Assembly: GCA_039111635.1 (NCBI GenBank)
Contig: JBCAQO010000014.1
Span: 2,728,001 to 2,792,000 of the forward strand
DNA: 64,000 nucleotides
Direction: 5' to 3'
Origin: Heterobasidion occidentale
Lineage: Eukaryota; Basidiomycota; Agaricomycetes; Russulales; Bondarzewiaceae
Under the pieces are notes generated by a model that was given only the letters and a program-made list of their open reading frames with translations, ran no database searches and was not told where the DNA came from. The translations under genes and the position numbers were made by a program. Position 1 is the stretch's first letter. Each line of letters starts with the position of its first letter. This document shows, piece after piece, positions 34,467-46,400 of the stretch.

Positions 34467-36262
34467 TGCCTACGCTCTCGTTAGGCCATGACGCACGCAC
34501 CCGTGCAAACGGCACTCACGTTGATGAAGTCATGCCATCTGACAAAACCGCTCGTGTGCCTATCTAGAAGCTTCTCCAAAACCTCCCATTTGCGTCAGTC
34601 AACTACCACAGCAGTGAAGAGGAATCCTCTCACCACGAGTGATTGTTGATTCACTGAGATTGTTGTCATGGGATCCAGGTTACACAGACGAGGGGTTGGT
34701 CTTCACGCAAGTTGAGGATTGGGCGCTCGTTCAGCGTTTGGGTCTCGCTTATGTTGAACCTTCTCAGGATCTACCAATCTCTACTGCCAGTAGTGCTCAC
34801 AGCCTCTCAGCTCTGAACAAGCGGCGTCAAGCAGAATGCATGTGATTGTGTCAGTCTGGTCGGGCACACACTCCTCAAGATGGGGGGCTTCCATCTAAGC
34901 GCACGTCGACACATTGGTGACCACGCTCAGCCCAAAGCTCATCACGTCCGTTCCGCTCAAGGTGCGCCTGCAAGGCATCCTCAGGGCCACTGCAACTGCT
35001 CCTCCTCATACTCCCTCCACTCCAGCGACGAATCTGCATTTGGTAACACCTCGCCAACTCACAAGGCTGCAGCACAAGTCCCCAAACCACAGCCATCCAT
35101 TGCATAACCACTTGCCTATGTAAACCCACACTCATCACTCGACGATCCACCCTCAACGTTTCAATCTAGATAGTGGCAAGTCTCAGCTGACTCCTCTGGC
35201 TCGCCGTCGTCTTTGGTCAGACTCATCTCATTCCCCCAGATTGTTCCTATGGGTCGAAACATCCGCCCTGTTGTTGCCATCCCTCCTCCCCGTCCCCTCC
35301 ATGTCACTGACCTCCACTCCAACGCAAGCACCTCTGCTCAGCAGAAGGCCATGTACAAGGGCATGAAACCCCTCCCAATCGGACAGCCCAAAAGCGAAGG
35401 GGGAAAGTGGTCGCACACGACTATCGAGAGGGCGGGTGACAAGGATGGCCAGGTGGGCTTACTGTGGTGTGTATTGGTTCACCATCCATTGTCCATGCTG
35501 GCCTCATCTGGGTCATTAATCGCTAGGCCAGGAAGAAGTCAGGCGGTTCCGCAAAGGCATCATTGCAGCGTCTCTCTTTCCTCCGATCCTGGGCCAGGCG
35601 TCACATGTAGTCTCTTATCGTCCCCCCTCTGACTTATTGTTACCTTTCTGAATGCTCCTATCGTGTCGAAGGCTCACTCGTAGCCACAAAATCTTGTATC
35701 GGTGTAATTCACTCACCATTTGGTTTCATCCCCCATTTTGACCTTCACGTTGTAATGCACGACACTGGCCGGAGAGCCCACACCAGTCAGACACGACTGG
35801 AATCCCGATCCAGGCTAAGCTATTGCACGTTCCCCTACCAGAAGGAGAACATCACCACGGCAGAATAGACTAAGCACCGCCGGGTGCAGTACAGTGCGAC
35901 CTACGCTGGGAAACATTGAGAAAGCCGTGAATGACGTGGCGCTTCAGGCACAAGGCCAAGTATCAGTATACCATTCCCGCGTGGACTTAAAACCCTCTGC
36001 AGCAAAGGCCTGGGATAAAGCAGAGGGGGATTCTGAAGGGCCAAGATCACTCCAGCCCCACCAGCCATGTGCAAGGACGAGGAGCATGAGTTGCGTGCCA
36101 CGCGTGATCGTGTGAGGGCGTCCCATGGATTTTGACAGGCAGGTTGGTCCTCGGCGCCTGCGTGGAAGTATATCAGCAAATTCTTGAGGCCACGCACACA
36201 ATGTGTGTGGGTCAGTGGCTGCAACCCGCCGGCTGTACATGGGGTGTGCGTTTAGCCTAAAG
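34467..36262. other. Mostly non-coding, one weak exon candidate
   Basis: A + strand open segment (35213 to about 35451) ending near a GTGGGC donor-like site encodes a basic, proline-rich stretch. Nothing else is supported; no recognisable element or RNA. Confidence 0.3.
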
Positions 36263-37890
36263 ACACAGCATTTCTAGAGGAAGATCACTCTCAGAAAGCT
36301 GTTCGGCGGGAGGATGGATGGTTATGTGAGAAGAGCAATGTTGTGGAAAATGATTTGAATGTGGTGCGACAGCCGCAAAACGCACGACAACATCTGATCA
36401 TGGCTGCTTGGTGGAAAGATGAGATGCAAAGCACGACGGCCTGGGGACAACACATTTCTGGAAAAAAGTCGCTCTCAGAGAGGTGCACGAGATAGATAGG
36501 GACACCGTATTTCTGGAGGAAGGAGGCCACTTTCAGAGATGTCTCGGCAGTCATGAAATGCGCGACAATATCCATATGTATGTATCCAGGTAAAAGATCC
36601 AGAAGAAACAATGGCACAGTCTAGCCCCAGGTGACCATGAGGTGACGAGCAGAGACAGTGGACCAAATGTGACAGTCTGATGCGGAGAACAACATTGCCA
36701 TTAATGCTAGAAAGACGTGTAAGTGACATCGCAAATTTATGAGTTGGCCAAACCCACTCGCAATGCAAACCTTCTTTGACGACACAGAAGCAGAGGTCAC
36801 AGCGACGCCGGCTTCTCAAACAGATGGCTCTGCAAAGCGATCATGAAAGTCGATGGGATTTGTCGCATTGTAATGCTTTTTGCCACCGAGGGCAATGAGC
36901 GAGGCGGTCCACAACAAACTCAATGTACTGTCATGTCAGCTCGGCATTCATACTGATCAGCCCCATAGGAAGGGCATCTACCACATCCAATTAGCATCAA
37001 ATGCTACAGAATGATCAACATGTACTCACCTGTCAAGAGCTCCTCCTCGATAACAATGCATTCAATGACGATGTGGACGACTGTCAGGATGTGGATGCCT
37101 CTTGAGATGGCTGAACAACAAGCATGCGGAGTCAGTGTGGAATCCCTCGTGGCAACTGGTGAGTTCGTAGGAGAAGGAGAGTCCAGGTATAAGCACAAGG
37201 CCAGGCTTATTTGACCAGAAAATTGAGGTGAAAGAACCGGAGGAGAAGATATCCTCTGCTGTGGCAAAGAAGACTCATCACTTGGTAAATGTGGAGCAAC
37301 AATCGGAGACCCAGCACAGTGCCCAGTCCGCCTTCCTCTTCATGCAAGGGATGGTCTCAACAACATTGTGTTTTGTAGGTCCAGTTCTTGCTGTGGAAAA
37401 CTTCCGTCATAATATAGAACACGTAGAAGCAACACGCTGCCCAGTGGAGTCACAAAAAATCATGGCTAAAGAACAATGCAGTTCTGGAGGAAGGCACTCT
37501 CAAAAAGCTGCTCGTCGGGATGATAGACAGGACAACACATTTCTGGAGGAAGGTGCTCGACAAGAGATATATGGAAATAGGTGAGTGCAAAGAACGACGG
37601 CCTACAGGCACAGCATTTCCGGAGGAAAATTGCTCTCAGAAGGCTGCTTGTCGGGAGGGTAGATGAGGACAATGCCTTTCTAAGAGGATGATTGCTCTCA
37701 GATGTGTCCCAACAGCCATGCAACACCATCTAACTACAGCCGCTTGATAGTAGGGTGGCACGCAAAGAAGACTACAAGCAACACATTTCTGGAGGAAAGT
37801 CGCTCTTAAAAAGCTTGACAGGACAATAGATGGAGGTGGCCTGGAAACAGCGCAATTCTGGAGGAAAGTCACTCTCAGAAAGCTGCATCA
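36263..37890. repeat. Degraded satellite/minisatellite array
   Basis: At least nine copies of a core CA(C/G)ATTTCTGGAGGAAAG followed by TC(G/A)CTCTCAGAAAGCTGC, starting near 36263, 36446, 36501, 37471, 37531, 37606, 37669, 37776 and 37844. Linkers also recur (GACGGCCT before several copies, TCGGGAGG after). A full unit seems to be about 170 bp, with partial units between. Two unrelated stretches (about 36620-37460) interrupt it. Confidence 0.7.
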
Positions 37891-38213
37891 CATTGATGGA
37901 GGATGGTCACATTGTCAGATGTTCAACATCGATGCTCATGATTCGGATTCCGACAAACTCCGATCAGCGTCGGCCAATCGGGTGTTGAATTTTGATCAAG
38001 CAATCTGATATCCTTTTGAGTATCTGAATTCATTCAAAGTAAACGTATAATATGCTGAACGAGCCAGCATACATGTAAGAAAATTTCTAAACAATCAGAA
38101 GTGTAGTCCCCATCCATCATCATCAAACACACCAATATCATCCAAAACCCAGCTGTAAATGTAAAAGACCGAGGCTAAGAGACAATGAGGCAAGCTCCCC
38201 AAGCTACGAAAAA

Positions 38214-38567
38214 TCAAAAAAGGTTAGCTACCAGTAAGGAATCAAGACCTAGCACTTTGTGTGATGGCAATGGAGAACGGATAGCACTAGCACCTGCCAG
38301 GGAAAGCAAGGGTGAGACCATCAAAGAGTGCTCAGCAGCAATGGGGTGAGTAGCTGAAACTGTGCTGAGTGCCGGTGATGATGACACTGAGATAAGACTC
38401 CCATCAGTCGTCAGCGAACCAGACGCCTCAACACTATAGCTGACAACATTCAAGTCCACTACGCTTTTGCCATTGAGTGCCGGCAATGATGACACTGAAA
38501 AGACACTCCCATTAGTTGTTGGCGCACCAGACGGCTCAGCACTATAGCTGACAACATTGGAGTCCAC
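38214..38567 (-). CDS. Unrecognised serine/valine-rich ORF with internal duplication
   Basis: 117 codons. A 108-bp (36-codon) in-frame tandem duplication starts at 38369 and 38477, giving repeated VVDLNVVSYSVE-type segments. Low-complexity, no domain. It could be the 3' exon of the ORF at 38665-39177. Confidence 0.3.
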   Translation of the reverse strand: MDSNVVSYSAEPSGAPTTNGSVFSVSSLPALNGKSVVDLNVVSYSVEASGSLTTDGSLISVSSSPALSTVSATHPIAAEHSLMVSPLLSLAGASAIRSPLPSHKVLGLDSLLVANLF

Positions 38568-38664
38568 TACGCTCTTGCCAAAGAAGGGTGAAGAAGCCCT
38601 GTCTGTGATTACAGCTGGTGTCGCTAGAACCTGGGGGATCGGCAGATGCAGAACGGACCCAGGG

Positions 38665-39177
38665 CTACTCGAGCGCGAATGATGTTGAGACAGGTTCTAT
38701 GGAGTTGGGGAACAATGTAAACTCAGAGCCTTCGAGCAAAAGGCCATCACCTACCTCTGATTCCTCCAAATAATCGCTAGTGGGTGATAAATCTCCACTC
38801 CTATCCCTGGGAGCATAATAAATCCCAAAGGAAAACTCTGGGTGCCAAGTTCTCCAAGCCTCGCCAATCCAACCCTGACTGACCATAGTGAAAGCTCGAG
38901 ACATGTCATTGAAGGGATGCCTATAGTACTCATCTGTGTACAGCTCGGTCATAGTTGACATGCAGTCCAGCCACGCAGATTTTTCATAGTCTGGATAAGG
39001 CTTTCGAACGTCGAAGGATAATAAGAAAGAGACAACCAGTTGATCAGGATGCTGCGAAAAAAAGTCTGAAGGGTGCCAATTCCTTGAGGTGGGTCCACAT
39101 ACCTTGCAAACGGCAGGCTCTTCAACATCTAGATAGGAGGAAGGCCTACTGTTCCAGGAAGGTGGGTGGAGAAACAT
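38665..39177 (-). CDS. Unrecognised ORF, possible gene exon
   Basis: 170 codons from ATG 39177. Rich in aromatic residues (DFFSQHPDQLVVSFLLSFDV, GWIGEAWRTWHPEFSFGIYY), composition like a globular protein. No family recognised. Same strand as the neighbouring ORFs, so part of one multi-exon gene is possible. Confidence 0.35.
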   Translation of the reverse strand: MFLHPPSWNSRPSSYLDVEEPAVCKVCGPTSRNWHPSDFFSQHPDQLVVSFLLSFDVRKPYPDYEKSAWLDCMSTMTELYTDEYYRHPFNDMSRAFTMVSQGWIGEAWRTWHPEFSFGIYYAPRDRSGDLSPTSDYLEESEVGDGLLLEGSEFTLFPNSIEPVSTSFALE

Positions 39178-39569
39178 GTCGAGATGTGCTGGTAAGGGCG
39201 GTGATCAATATCACAGGCAGGAGCGCTTTTCACATTTCGGTCGTTCCCATGTCACACTTTCCCCCGTTCCCCACCAACAGGTCCCAAGGGGTGCCCGGAG
39301 AGCTGTGAATCGCTCTTTGTAGCTTCATAATTTCACTGAGACTCCTGAAAGCAGACATGATTACGACGTGTATATAATGACAAGGCCCTTTGGCGATGAG
39401 ACAAAATCATTTGTGAGAAAGAGCCAGCAATCGAGAATACATCAATAACAAGGAGAAGTTTGGATATGTAGTCCAGTTCAAGGTTCAACAAGAAAAGAAA
39501 CATGCTCGGAATCCTTGGCAGCACGATCTCAAAATGATGTCGCCAGCCTGACAGGATCAAGAATTCTAC

Positions 39570-39967
39570 TTACAACTTATGTGCTACATTTAGTATTCCT
39601 GGGGTATGCAACACAGAAGCCAGGACGATGTCTTGATTGTACATCCGGACGGTCGCCAGCTGTTTGTCAGCTCCCAGACATTTTTTATTTTCCCCATGTT
39701 CACGCTTATCCCGGCCACGCAATGTGTAGTACCACAGCACAGAAGTTTGAGGTGTCAATTTGCCGTCATAGAGACGCATCAACATGTCTTGAAACCATGT
39801 CTCGGCAGATGACGACCACGAACCATTCCAGAGGTAGCTGGCACGCCAGAGGGCCATGCTGGGCCACAGAGACACATTCCCTAGTAGTGCCGTGAACCCC
39901 AGGAGTAATTTGAGAGCCAGATCACTCTCTTCATCTTCTGGGCACTTTGATTCATGATCTGGTCTAG
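39570..39967 (-). pseudogene. Host ORF fragment cut by a family B LTR
   Basis: An open - strand frame rich in aliphatic and tryptophan residues (LALKLLLGFTALLGNVSLWPSMALW) runs straight into the LTR at 39968. The apparent start codons upstream belong to the LTR, so the true N-terminus is displaced. Function unknown. Confidence 0.35.
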
Positions 39968-40801
39968 TGTTAGGTCGGAGACCTATCACGTGCACCGATG
40001 CACGAAGGGGTCCCTAGGCTAAACCTCCACTGGTTCGTATAGTCGTAGACTCCAATGAATGAAGACGATGGATCGTCTTTGGGCTCTTTCGAGGAACTCG
40101 GGGTCGCTGTCGGCTTTGTTCTCGAAGAGATTGAGAAGGTGATCTTCGAGGTCTTCTCGATGATGAGGAGGAACCGGATGATCTTCTCCTGTCCAACAGA
40201 TGACACGAGGGGGTGTCCAACTGAGAACGCGGTAGGCAGCTAGCCCGGTATAGAAGCGGATGAGTAGAGGGAGGGGAGGGAAGGGAGACGAGTCCAGTGC
40301 TTCGTCAGACCGTGCAAAGAGGTTCTCAGATCTGACAGAGATCACGAAGCGTGGGCTAAGAAGGTAGCCAGACGCCGGGTGCAGTGCAGAGATCGAGTGT
40401 ATTACAGGTGAACGAGCTGAGCTTCTTAGAAGCTCATCTCGGCTATTTACGTACAGAAGTGTCTAGGGCAGGATCGCGATCTGGTCCGTGCTCTTCTCAG
40501 GTACCGAAGTCAACGATCGAGATCCGTAAGCTAGAATACCTCATCCACCTGCCGTATAACCAAATATAGTAATCCGATCACTAATGTCCATCCACATCTT
40601 CGATCGATCAAGAACCAGGAACGGGGGTCAGGAACCAATGTCTGTCCACATCAAGAATCAGGAACCAAAGGTCAGCGTTCATGCGTTAGCATGTAAATGG
40701 TAAGGAGTCATAGAAAACGATCCGAGTCTGCAACAAGTCCGAAGCACTTGACCAGCCCATCCACTCACATGCGAAGCACGTGTTAGGACGCGGTCCTAAC
40801 A
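39968..40801 (-). repeat. 3' LTR of family B (copy B2)
   Basis: 834 bp. On the - strand it starts TGTTAGGACCGCGTCCTAAC and ends CCGACCTAACA. TATA-like TAAATAG (40449-40443), an 8-bp hairpin (TGAGCTTC/GAAGCTCA, 40436-40418) and AGCTCGTTCA (40418-40409) mark the probable start site. Confidence 0.87.
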
Positions 40802-40812
40802 CTACCCCCTCT

Positions 40813-41699
40813 CTATACAAGTCTTCGGCGCTTGGCGGGTGCACCGATGGTAGGGGCGGGTCTCCTCAGGTGGACTTCGTCGAAGGTGGGGATGTTCCGA
40901 GCGGGGTATCCGGTCCAGTTCGCGGTGTCGATTAAATGATCCAACGCCTGCTTGTGGTATCCGTATTCTTCAGCCGTCCTATCCATCTGTAGACGAAGGC
41001 GCCGGGACTGCATGCGATGCCTGTCATAGTCTTGAAGAAAGCCGCGCGCCGTAACGTCCGTTCTCTGGCGAATGCCCGTGATTGGACATCCCACGACGAG
41101 ATGGCCGGCGCGTCCACATTCCCAGCAAGTACGGGTGGCGGAGTCGGTGGGTGGAGAAGGCGGGAGAGTAGGCGGGTTAGGCCAGACGTTTTCGGAGTCC
41201 AGTGCGTCTGCAGGCCATCCTTCTTCAGTTGCGACAGGAACGTCCGGCGACTGGGGGGAGGCTTCGTCGACAATGATAGGACGGGTGATGTCATCGCCGA
41301 GTAGGGGGGGGGATGGGGACACAGCAGGGGGTGACGGGGGTGGTACTGGTAGCGACTGAAGTACCTGGCGATCCCGGACGACTTGTTCGGGGTCGTAAGG
41401 GGGACTGGTGGGTCGCGTGAATTCGGCGGTCTCTTCTTCGGTGGGCTGAAAGGGGTCTACCGCCGGGAGATCGGGCTCGGTATTGACCGGGGGATCGACT
41501 GTCATGGGTTCCTCAGCGTTGATCTGGTGAAACCCCTGTTCCTGTATATCCGGTTTGGTCATAACCCAGGGCCTAACGTTATCTTCCGGGGTACATCCGC
41601 CGGGCCAGTAGCACGCAATGGGGTGAACCCCTCGACTGTTAAGCGGGAAGGAGTGGGTCGGCAGTAGTCCTTTAGGAACATACTCTTCGATCTCTAGAC
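40813..41699 (-). CDS. Family B ORF3, zinc-knuckle protein (C-terminal part)
   Basis: Open without breaks from the family A insertion site to the stop at 40813, about 295 residues. A proline-rich segment (LPVPPPSPPAV) leads to an exact CX2CX4HX4C knuckle (C-WE-C-GRAG-H-LVVG-C, about 41130-41090) and a basic, glutamine/arginine-rich end (KRRRLV). It matches the decayed copy at about 5140-7310. The ATG at 41724 lies in the LTR and is not its natural start. Probably an RNA-binding, Gag-like protein (inference). Confidence 0.7.
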
Positions 41700-42519
41700 T
41701 GTTAAGAGCCGGCTCATAACACATGATATATGATCACCTGATCATATGACACGCGGTCTATGACCAACGGATATGGCCTATACCCGGTGACCGACCCCTT
41801 GACTTCACCAACGGACATTGAGTTATCTTATCTTATCTTCTACCCCTGATCAGCGATCATGTCATCACAGTTACCTGAACGGTTCCTGTTCCTGGTTCCT
41901 GTCCCTGCCCCAACGGTTTGTTCGTTGATTCTTCGATCGTTGATCGTTTGCTTCTATTTACCTCGGTACCTTAAGAAGCACGGACCTTCTGTCGATCTTG
42001 CCCTAAAGTAGTTTACGTATATATAGAACGAGCCAGATACCTGTATCGCCAGCTCGTTCACCTTGTTACTCCCCACCTGTTCTTACTCTTGACCTTGGTA
42101 CTAGCCATACCACTGCTATATCATAGTCTTTGCCAATAGGCCAGACTTTTGATTGTCAATAGAACATCTGCTTGAGCATTGGTTTAACTTGCCCTGCGCT
42201 TCTCTCTATCGTCATCCTCAACCACTCAGTCGTCATCTCAATACTGGCTGAGTTCTACACAGGACTAGCAGTATTCTATCTCGACTTTAGTGGGCAGCAT
42301 ATCTACTGCCATCCAGGTCCGCATCAGGTCGTACCCGCACATCTGTGGGAAAACCTTTGTGCATTCCTGGAGACGCGATACCATCACGAATCCCTCGTAC
42401 ATCCCGAATACGCACTCAAGTAGCCGCTGGTGCCTTCATCGGACGTACTTGGATTTGGCACGTCCCTCAGTGACTCAGGAGCCTCCTGGCACATCACGTG
42501 CGAAGACCAGGTCTTAACA
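41700..42519 (+). repeat. 5' LTR of family A
   Basis: 820 bp, TGTTAAGA...TCTTAACA with 8-bp inverted ends. Contains TATATATA (42018-42025), a hairpin (42026-42059) and the presumed transcript start near 42051. Confidence 0.93.
42018..42060 (+). promoter_or_regulatory. Family A promoter, hairpin and predicted transcript 5' end
   Basis: TATATATA (42018-42025) lies 33 bp before AGCTCGTTCA (42051-42060). Between them is a two-part hairpin: GAACGAGC (42026-42033) with GCTCGTTC (42052-42059), inner GATAC (42036-42040) with GTATC (42043-42047). If transcription begins near 42051 the RNA starts with the sequence complementary to 42522-42531. Confidence 0.65.
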
Positions 42520-42521
42520 CT

Positions 42522-42531
42522 TGAACGAGCT
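42522..42531 (+). promoter_or_regulatory. Primer-binding region, self-complementary to LTR
   Basis: TGAACGAGCT begins 3 nt inside the LTR end and is the exact reverse complement of 42051-42060. Tf1 of fission yeast primes in this way from the first 11 nt of its own RNA. I saw no obvious tRNA 3'-end match, though I could not search tRNAs. Confidence 0.65.
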
Positions 42532-42829
42532 CACCTGCCCCTGCCTCACTCTGGACGGACTACCCTCCCCAAATACCGAGATCGTCGGCGTCATCACCTT
42601 CCATTTACACGAAGGCGATTACGCCGAACGCACACACTCTCCATCACCCTTGTAGCAGAACCACCCGAGGTCATTAGCAGTGCGCTTAACCAGATCACCG
42701 ACAGTTTGTTCAGACCGCTACTCCATCATCCTCCATATCGATACCTACTTGAAAGGGACGGATACGTTACGTTCCCCATCTCTATCCGGATCACGCCCCA
42801 CTACTCCAACCTTCGCCCAGCCAGCGAAG

Positions 42830-43330
42830 ATGAGTACCGCCAAGACCCGGAGCCGGAACCCGGACAAAGCCTTTCGACTGCCCAGCGTACCAGACCGACT
42901 ACTGAAAAGTCACTCAAGGAAACAGAAATTGGGTCCAGTACACGCAGAGGTTCGGGCGGTCGCCCTCCTAGCCAGAGCAGACGACCAACTCAAAAAGAAA
43001 TACTACCTGAGAGGACTCAAGAAAGAACTCGCCGTGCGAGTCCTTCAGGACGGAGTACCAGATCGTTTTGAAGATCTAAAACCAAAAACGGGAAGCCCGC
43101 GGAGTCAATGGAAGAAGAAGCTTTGCAAGAAGCTTACAGACCAATCCTATCGCCATACAGGGAAGGAAAAGGAAGCGCGAAGGTACTGACAACGACATTG
43201 TTTTAGTTGCAGTGAACCAGGACACTGGGCAAGGAACTGCCCAAACGAAGGAACAAGAAGCCGAAGAAAACCCTATGGGAAAGGATGCAAGAACCCCAGA
43301 ACGGAACCGATAAAGGAAAAGAAGCTCACG
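42830..43330 (+). pseudogene. Family A gag (short, with in-frame stop)
   Basis: From ATG 42830, a basic segment with KKYYLRGLKKELAVRVLQDG is followed by an in-frame TGA (about 43187), then in the same frame a CX2CX4HX4C knuckle (C-FS-C-SEPG-H-WARN-C, about 43208-43250). It lacks a full-length Gag capsid region, so a deletion is likely. The stop precedes the knuckle, whereas programmed gag-pol stops follow it, so decay or error is more likely than recoding. Confidence 0.55.
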
Positions 43331-43483
43331 GAAGCTTCGGAGATACAGCATCTCTTGGAACAGATCTCGGATAGGCGCCAGCCAACGCCTATTCCGACAA
43401 GCAATCGGTTCTCGCCAATCGCACACTTATGCGAAGAAGCAGAGGTCGAAGAAGATCCCAGACCAGCCATCTCGATCTCTTCG

Positions 43484-46400
43484 ATCTCTCAGATTGTAAA
43501 AACAGGGGCACCATCACTTCGAATTGAGATAGATCTCATAGGACTCAATAGGACGGCAAGAACCACTGCGTTAATCGACAGTGGAGCAACCGGCAACTTC
43601 ATTAATCGCCGGTTCGTAGAGAAACATCGAGTTGCGACCATCCCCACTCGACCCATCCCCATAAATCATGTGGGAGGAGAATCACTAGGAAACATTACCG
43701 CACGGTAAACATAGGCGTTCGCATTCACGGAGAATGTCGCGGAACGCACCAGGAACGAACCTACTATTTGTCTCGGACATAGGAAAGGAGGACGTGATTC
43801 TAGGAACCGACTGGTTGTTAAAGCACAACCCAGAAGTCGACTGGCATGCCTACGGGCTGCACCTCACGAGATGCCCACCCTCCTGTCTAATACAAGGAGG
43901 GCCGGTCAAGGCCAAAAGAGCCTTTAGGAAGAAAACAATATTCCCCACCCTCGAGGAGAACAGGATAGAGGCCGAGGGCTATCAGCGCCGGGACTACAGC
44001 ATCCCATCACAAAAGGCGGGAATACCTAGGACAGGCCGGAAAGTGGGAAACACCACAGTACCACATCCGCGGACAATACCTAAAGATCCGGGGTTCACAA
44101 CCCGAAGGTTGAATGCGCATCTTCGCGCTCGGGCTAAACAAATGGAAGCCCCCACATGGGCCGAAGAAGATGCAACGGAAGACGGTAGCGGCAAGCCCGC
44201 ACTTTCCTCCACGAACCTAGACGAAGATGGAGTATACCTCGTCAGGTACCTAGAAACGGGAGCTCTAGAAGCACTGGAACTATACAACGACTCCGAGGAA
44301 GGAGTAGACATCCACAGAGCCGAAACCCAGGAAAAGTCGCAGCCTTGGGGCATGCGCGAAGAAAAGTCGCGACCTTGGGGTACGCGCGAAGACAAATCGC
44401 CTAGGGGCACGCGTGAAGACAAGGAAAATCAGTCGCAGCCTTGGGGCGCGCGCAAAGAATTCAAGGATAAGTCGCAACCTAGGGCAAGCGCGAAGACCCG
44501 CTCGGGCTGGAACCAAAGAAACAGACCAAGCATACTAACTCACAGCGCTTAGCGGAAGAAGCCGCAAAGGGAAAGCCGGAGTTATCATTCGAAGAAATCG
44601 TACCAAAGGAATACTGGGACTACAAAGAAGTATTCACCGGACGACCCAAAGGACGGCTCCCACCGGAAAGACCATGGGACCATCATATTGACATCAAGGA
44701 GGGCATGGAACACTCGTTACGCCCCAAACTCTACAGTCTAAGTCCTATCGAACAGGCCGAGCTCAAGAAATTTATAGAGGAAAATCTGGCCAAGGGATTC
44801 ATCAGGGAATCCAAGTCACACATCGCATCACCCTTCTTTTTCGTCAAAAAGAAGAACGGAAAATTGCGGCCAGTCATGGATTATCGACGGTTAAACGAGA
44901 TAACCGTGAAGAACAAGTACCCCCTGCCGATAATCCAGGAACTTTTAGACCTACTCAAGGATGCGGAATACCTCTCGCTTATGGATGTTGACACAGGTTT
45001 CAACAACATAAAGATGTTTGAGAAGGATATTCACAAGGCGGCATTCCTAACGAATCTAGGAATGTACGAACCCCTCGTCATGTACTTCGGATTAACGAAC
45101 TCGCCGGCCACCTTCCAAACCATGATGAACTCGCTCTTCAAGGACCTCATCTACTCGGGGAAGGTTGCGATCTACATGGACGATATCTTGGTATTCACCA
45201 AGACCATGGAAGAACACATCCGAATCGTACGGCAGGTCCTCCAAATATTGAAGGACAACGATCTCTACCTGCAGCCATCGAAATGCCATTTCCACAAGAA
45301 TAAACTGACGTACTTGGGGTACGTCATATCGCATGGACACCTGGAAATGGATCCAGTCAAGGTAGAAGGAATCGCGCAGTGGCCGACGCCCACTCGCGTC
45401 AAGGAAGTACAGTCCTTCCTTGGATTCTGCAATTTTATCGCAGATTTATAAAGGATTACTCGAAAGTAGCACGACCGCTATTCGAGTTAACACAGAAGGA
45501 ACACGCCTGGGTATGGACCCCAGGATGCGAGCAGGCCTTCCAACAGCTTAGGAAGGCATTCACCGAGTCACCTGTACTAATCATGCCGGATACGGAACAG
45601 CCATTCCGCATCGAATGCGATGCCTCTGATTTTGCTACAGGTGCAGTACTCTCGCAACAGGCCAAGGACGGCAAGTGGCACCCATGTGCCTATATATCGA
45701 AATCCCTTGCACCCGCAGAACGAAACTACCCAATATACGACAAGGAACTTCTGGCGGTAGTACGGTCGTTCGAAGCATGGAGACATTACTTGGAAGGCGC
45801 CACACACCAGGTCGACGTCTGGACCGATCATAAGAATCTGGAATGGTTCAGGACATCACAGAAACTAAATCGTCGACAAGCCCGGTGGTCGCTTTATTTG
45901 TCACGCTTCGACTACAAACTCACACACAAGGCGGGGACCACGAATAAATCAGACGGTCTGTCTCGGAGGCCAGACCATAAAGAGGGGGTGGAATTAGACA
46001 ATTCGGGAGAAGTCCTCCTCGGGCCGGAAATTTTCGATAAAACAACCCAGCCAAACTCCCGGACCCCCTTCACAGAAGCAACAAACATCAGATCTGTCCA
46101 TCTCGGCGCAACAGATCTGATAGAACCTCTCGATCCACAGAAGATCTTCCACCTTAGGGCAACGGGAAGAACGGCGGTTACCATGATCGAGACGGAGCTT
46201 AGGGACCGCATCATAGCAGGAAACAGGGAAGACCCCTGGCTATTGGAAATACTGAAACAGGTCAATGAACTCGGACCAAGATCCCTCAAGAAAGGCTTGC
46301 AGGAATGGAACGAAGAGGACGGCCTCGTACTACATCGCGGAAAGGTTTACGTACCGTCAAACGGAGAACTACGAAGGGACATAATCAAACGGCATCACGA

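Larger units (their letters stand above)
39968..41699 (-). mobile_element. Family B retrotransposon, 3' part only (cut by family A insertion)
   Basis: On the - strand: the 3' part of ORF3, a polypurine tract (40814-40802) and the 3' LTR (40801-39968). At 41699/41700 the family A element begins, splitting ORF3. The rest of this copy would lie beyond 50.6 kb, but the assembly gap intervenes and nothing from family B is recognised after it. Confidence 0.85.

Noticed and set aside
42430..43071. 213-codon ORF starting inside the 5' LTR
   Set aside because: It begins before the LTR end and is a different frame from the basic Gag segment and its zinc knuckle.
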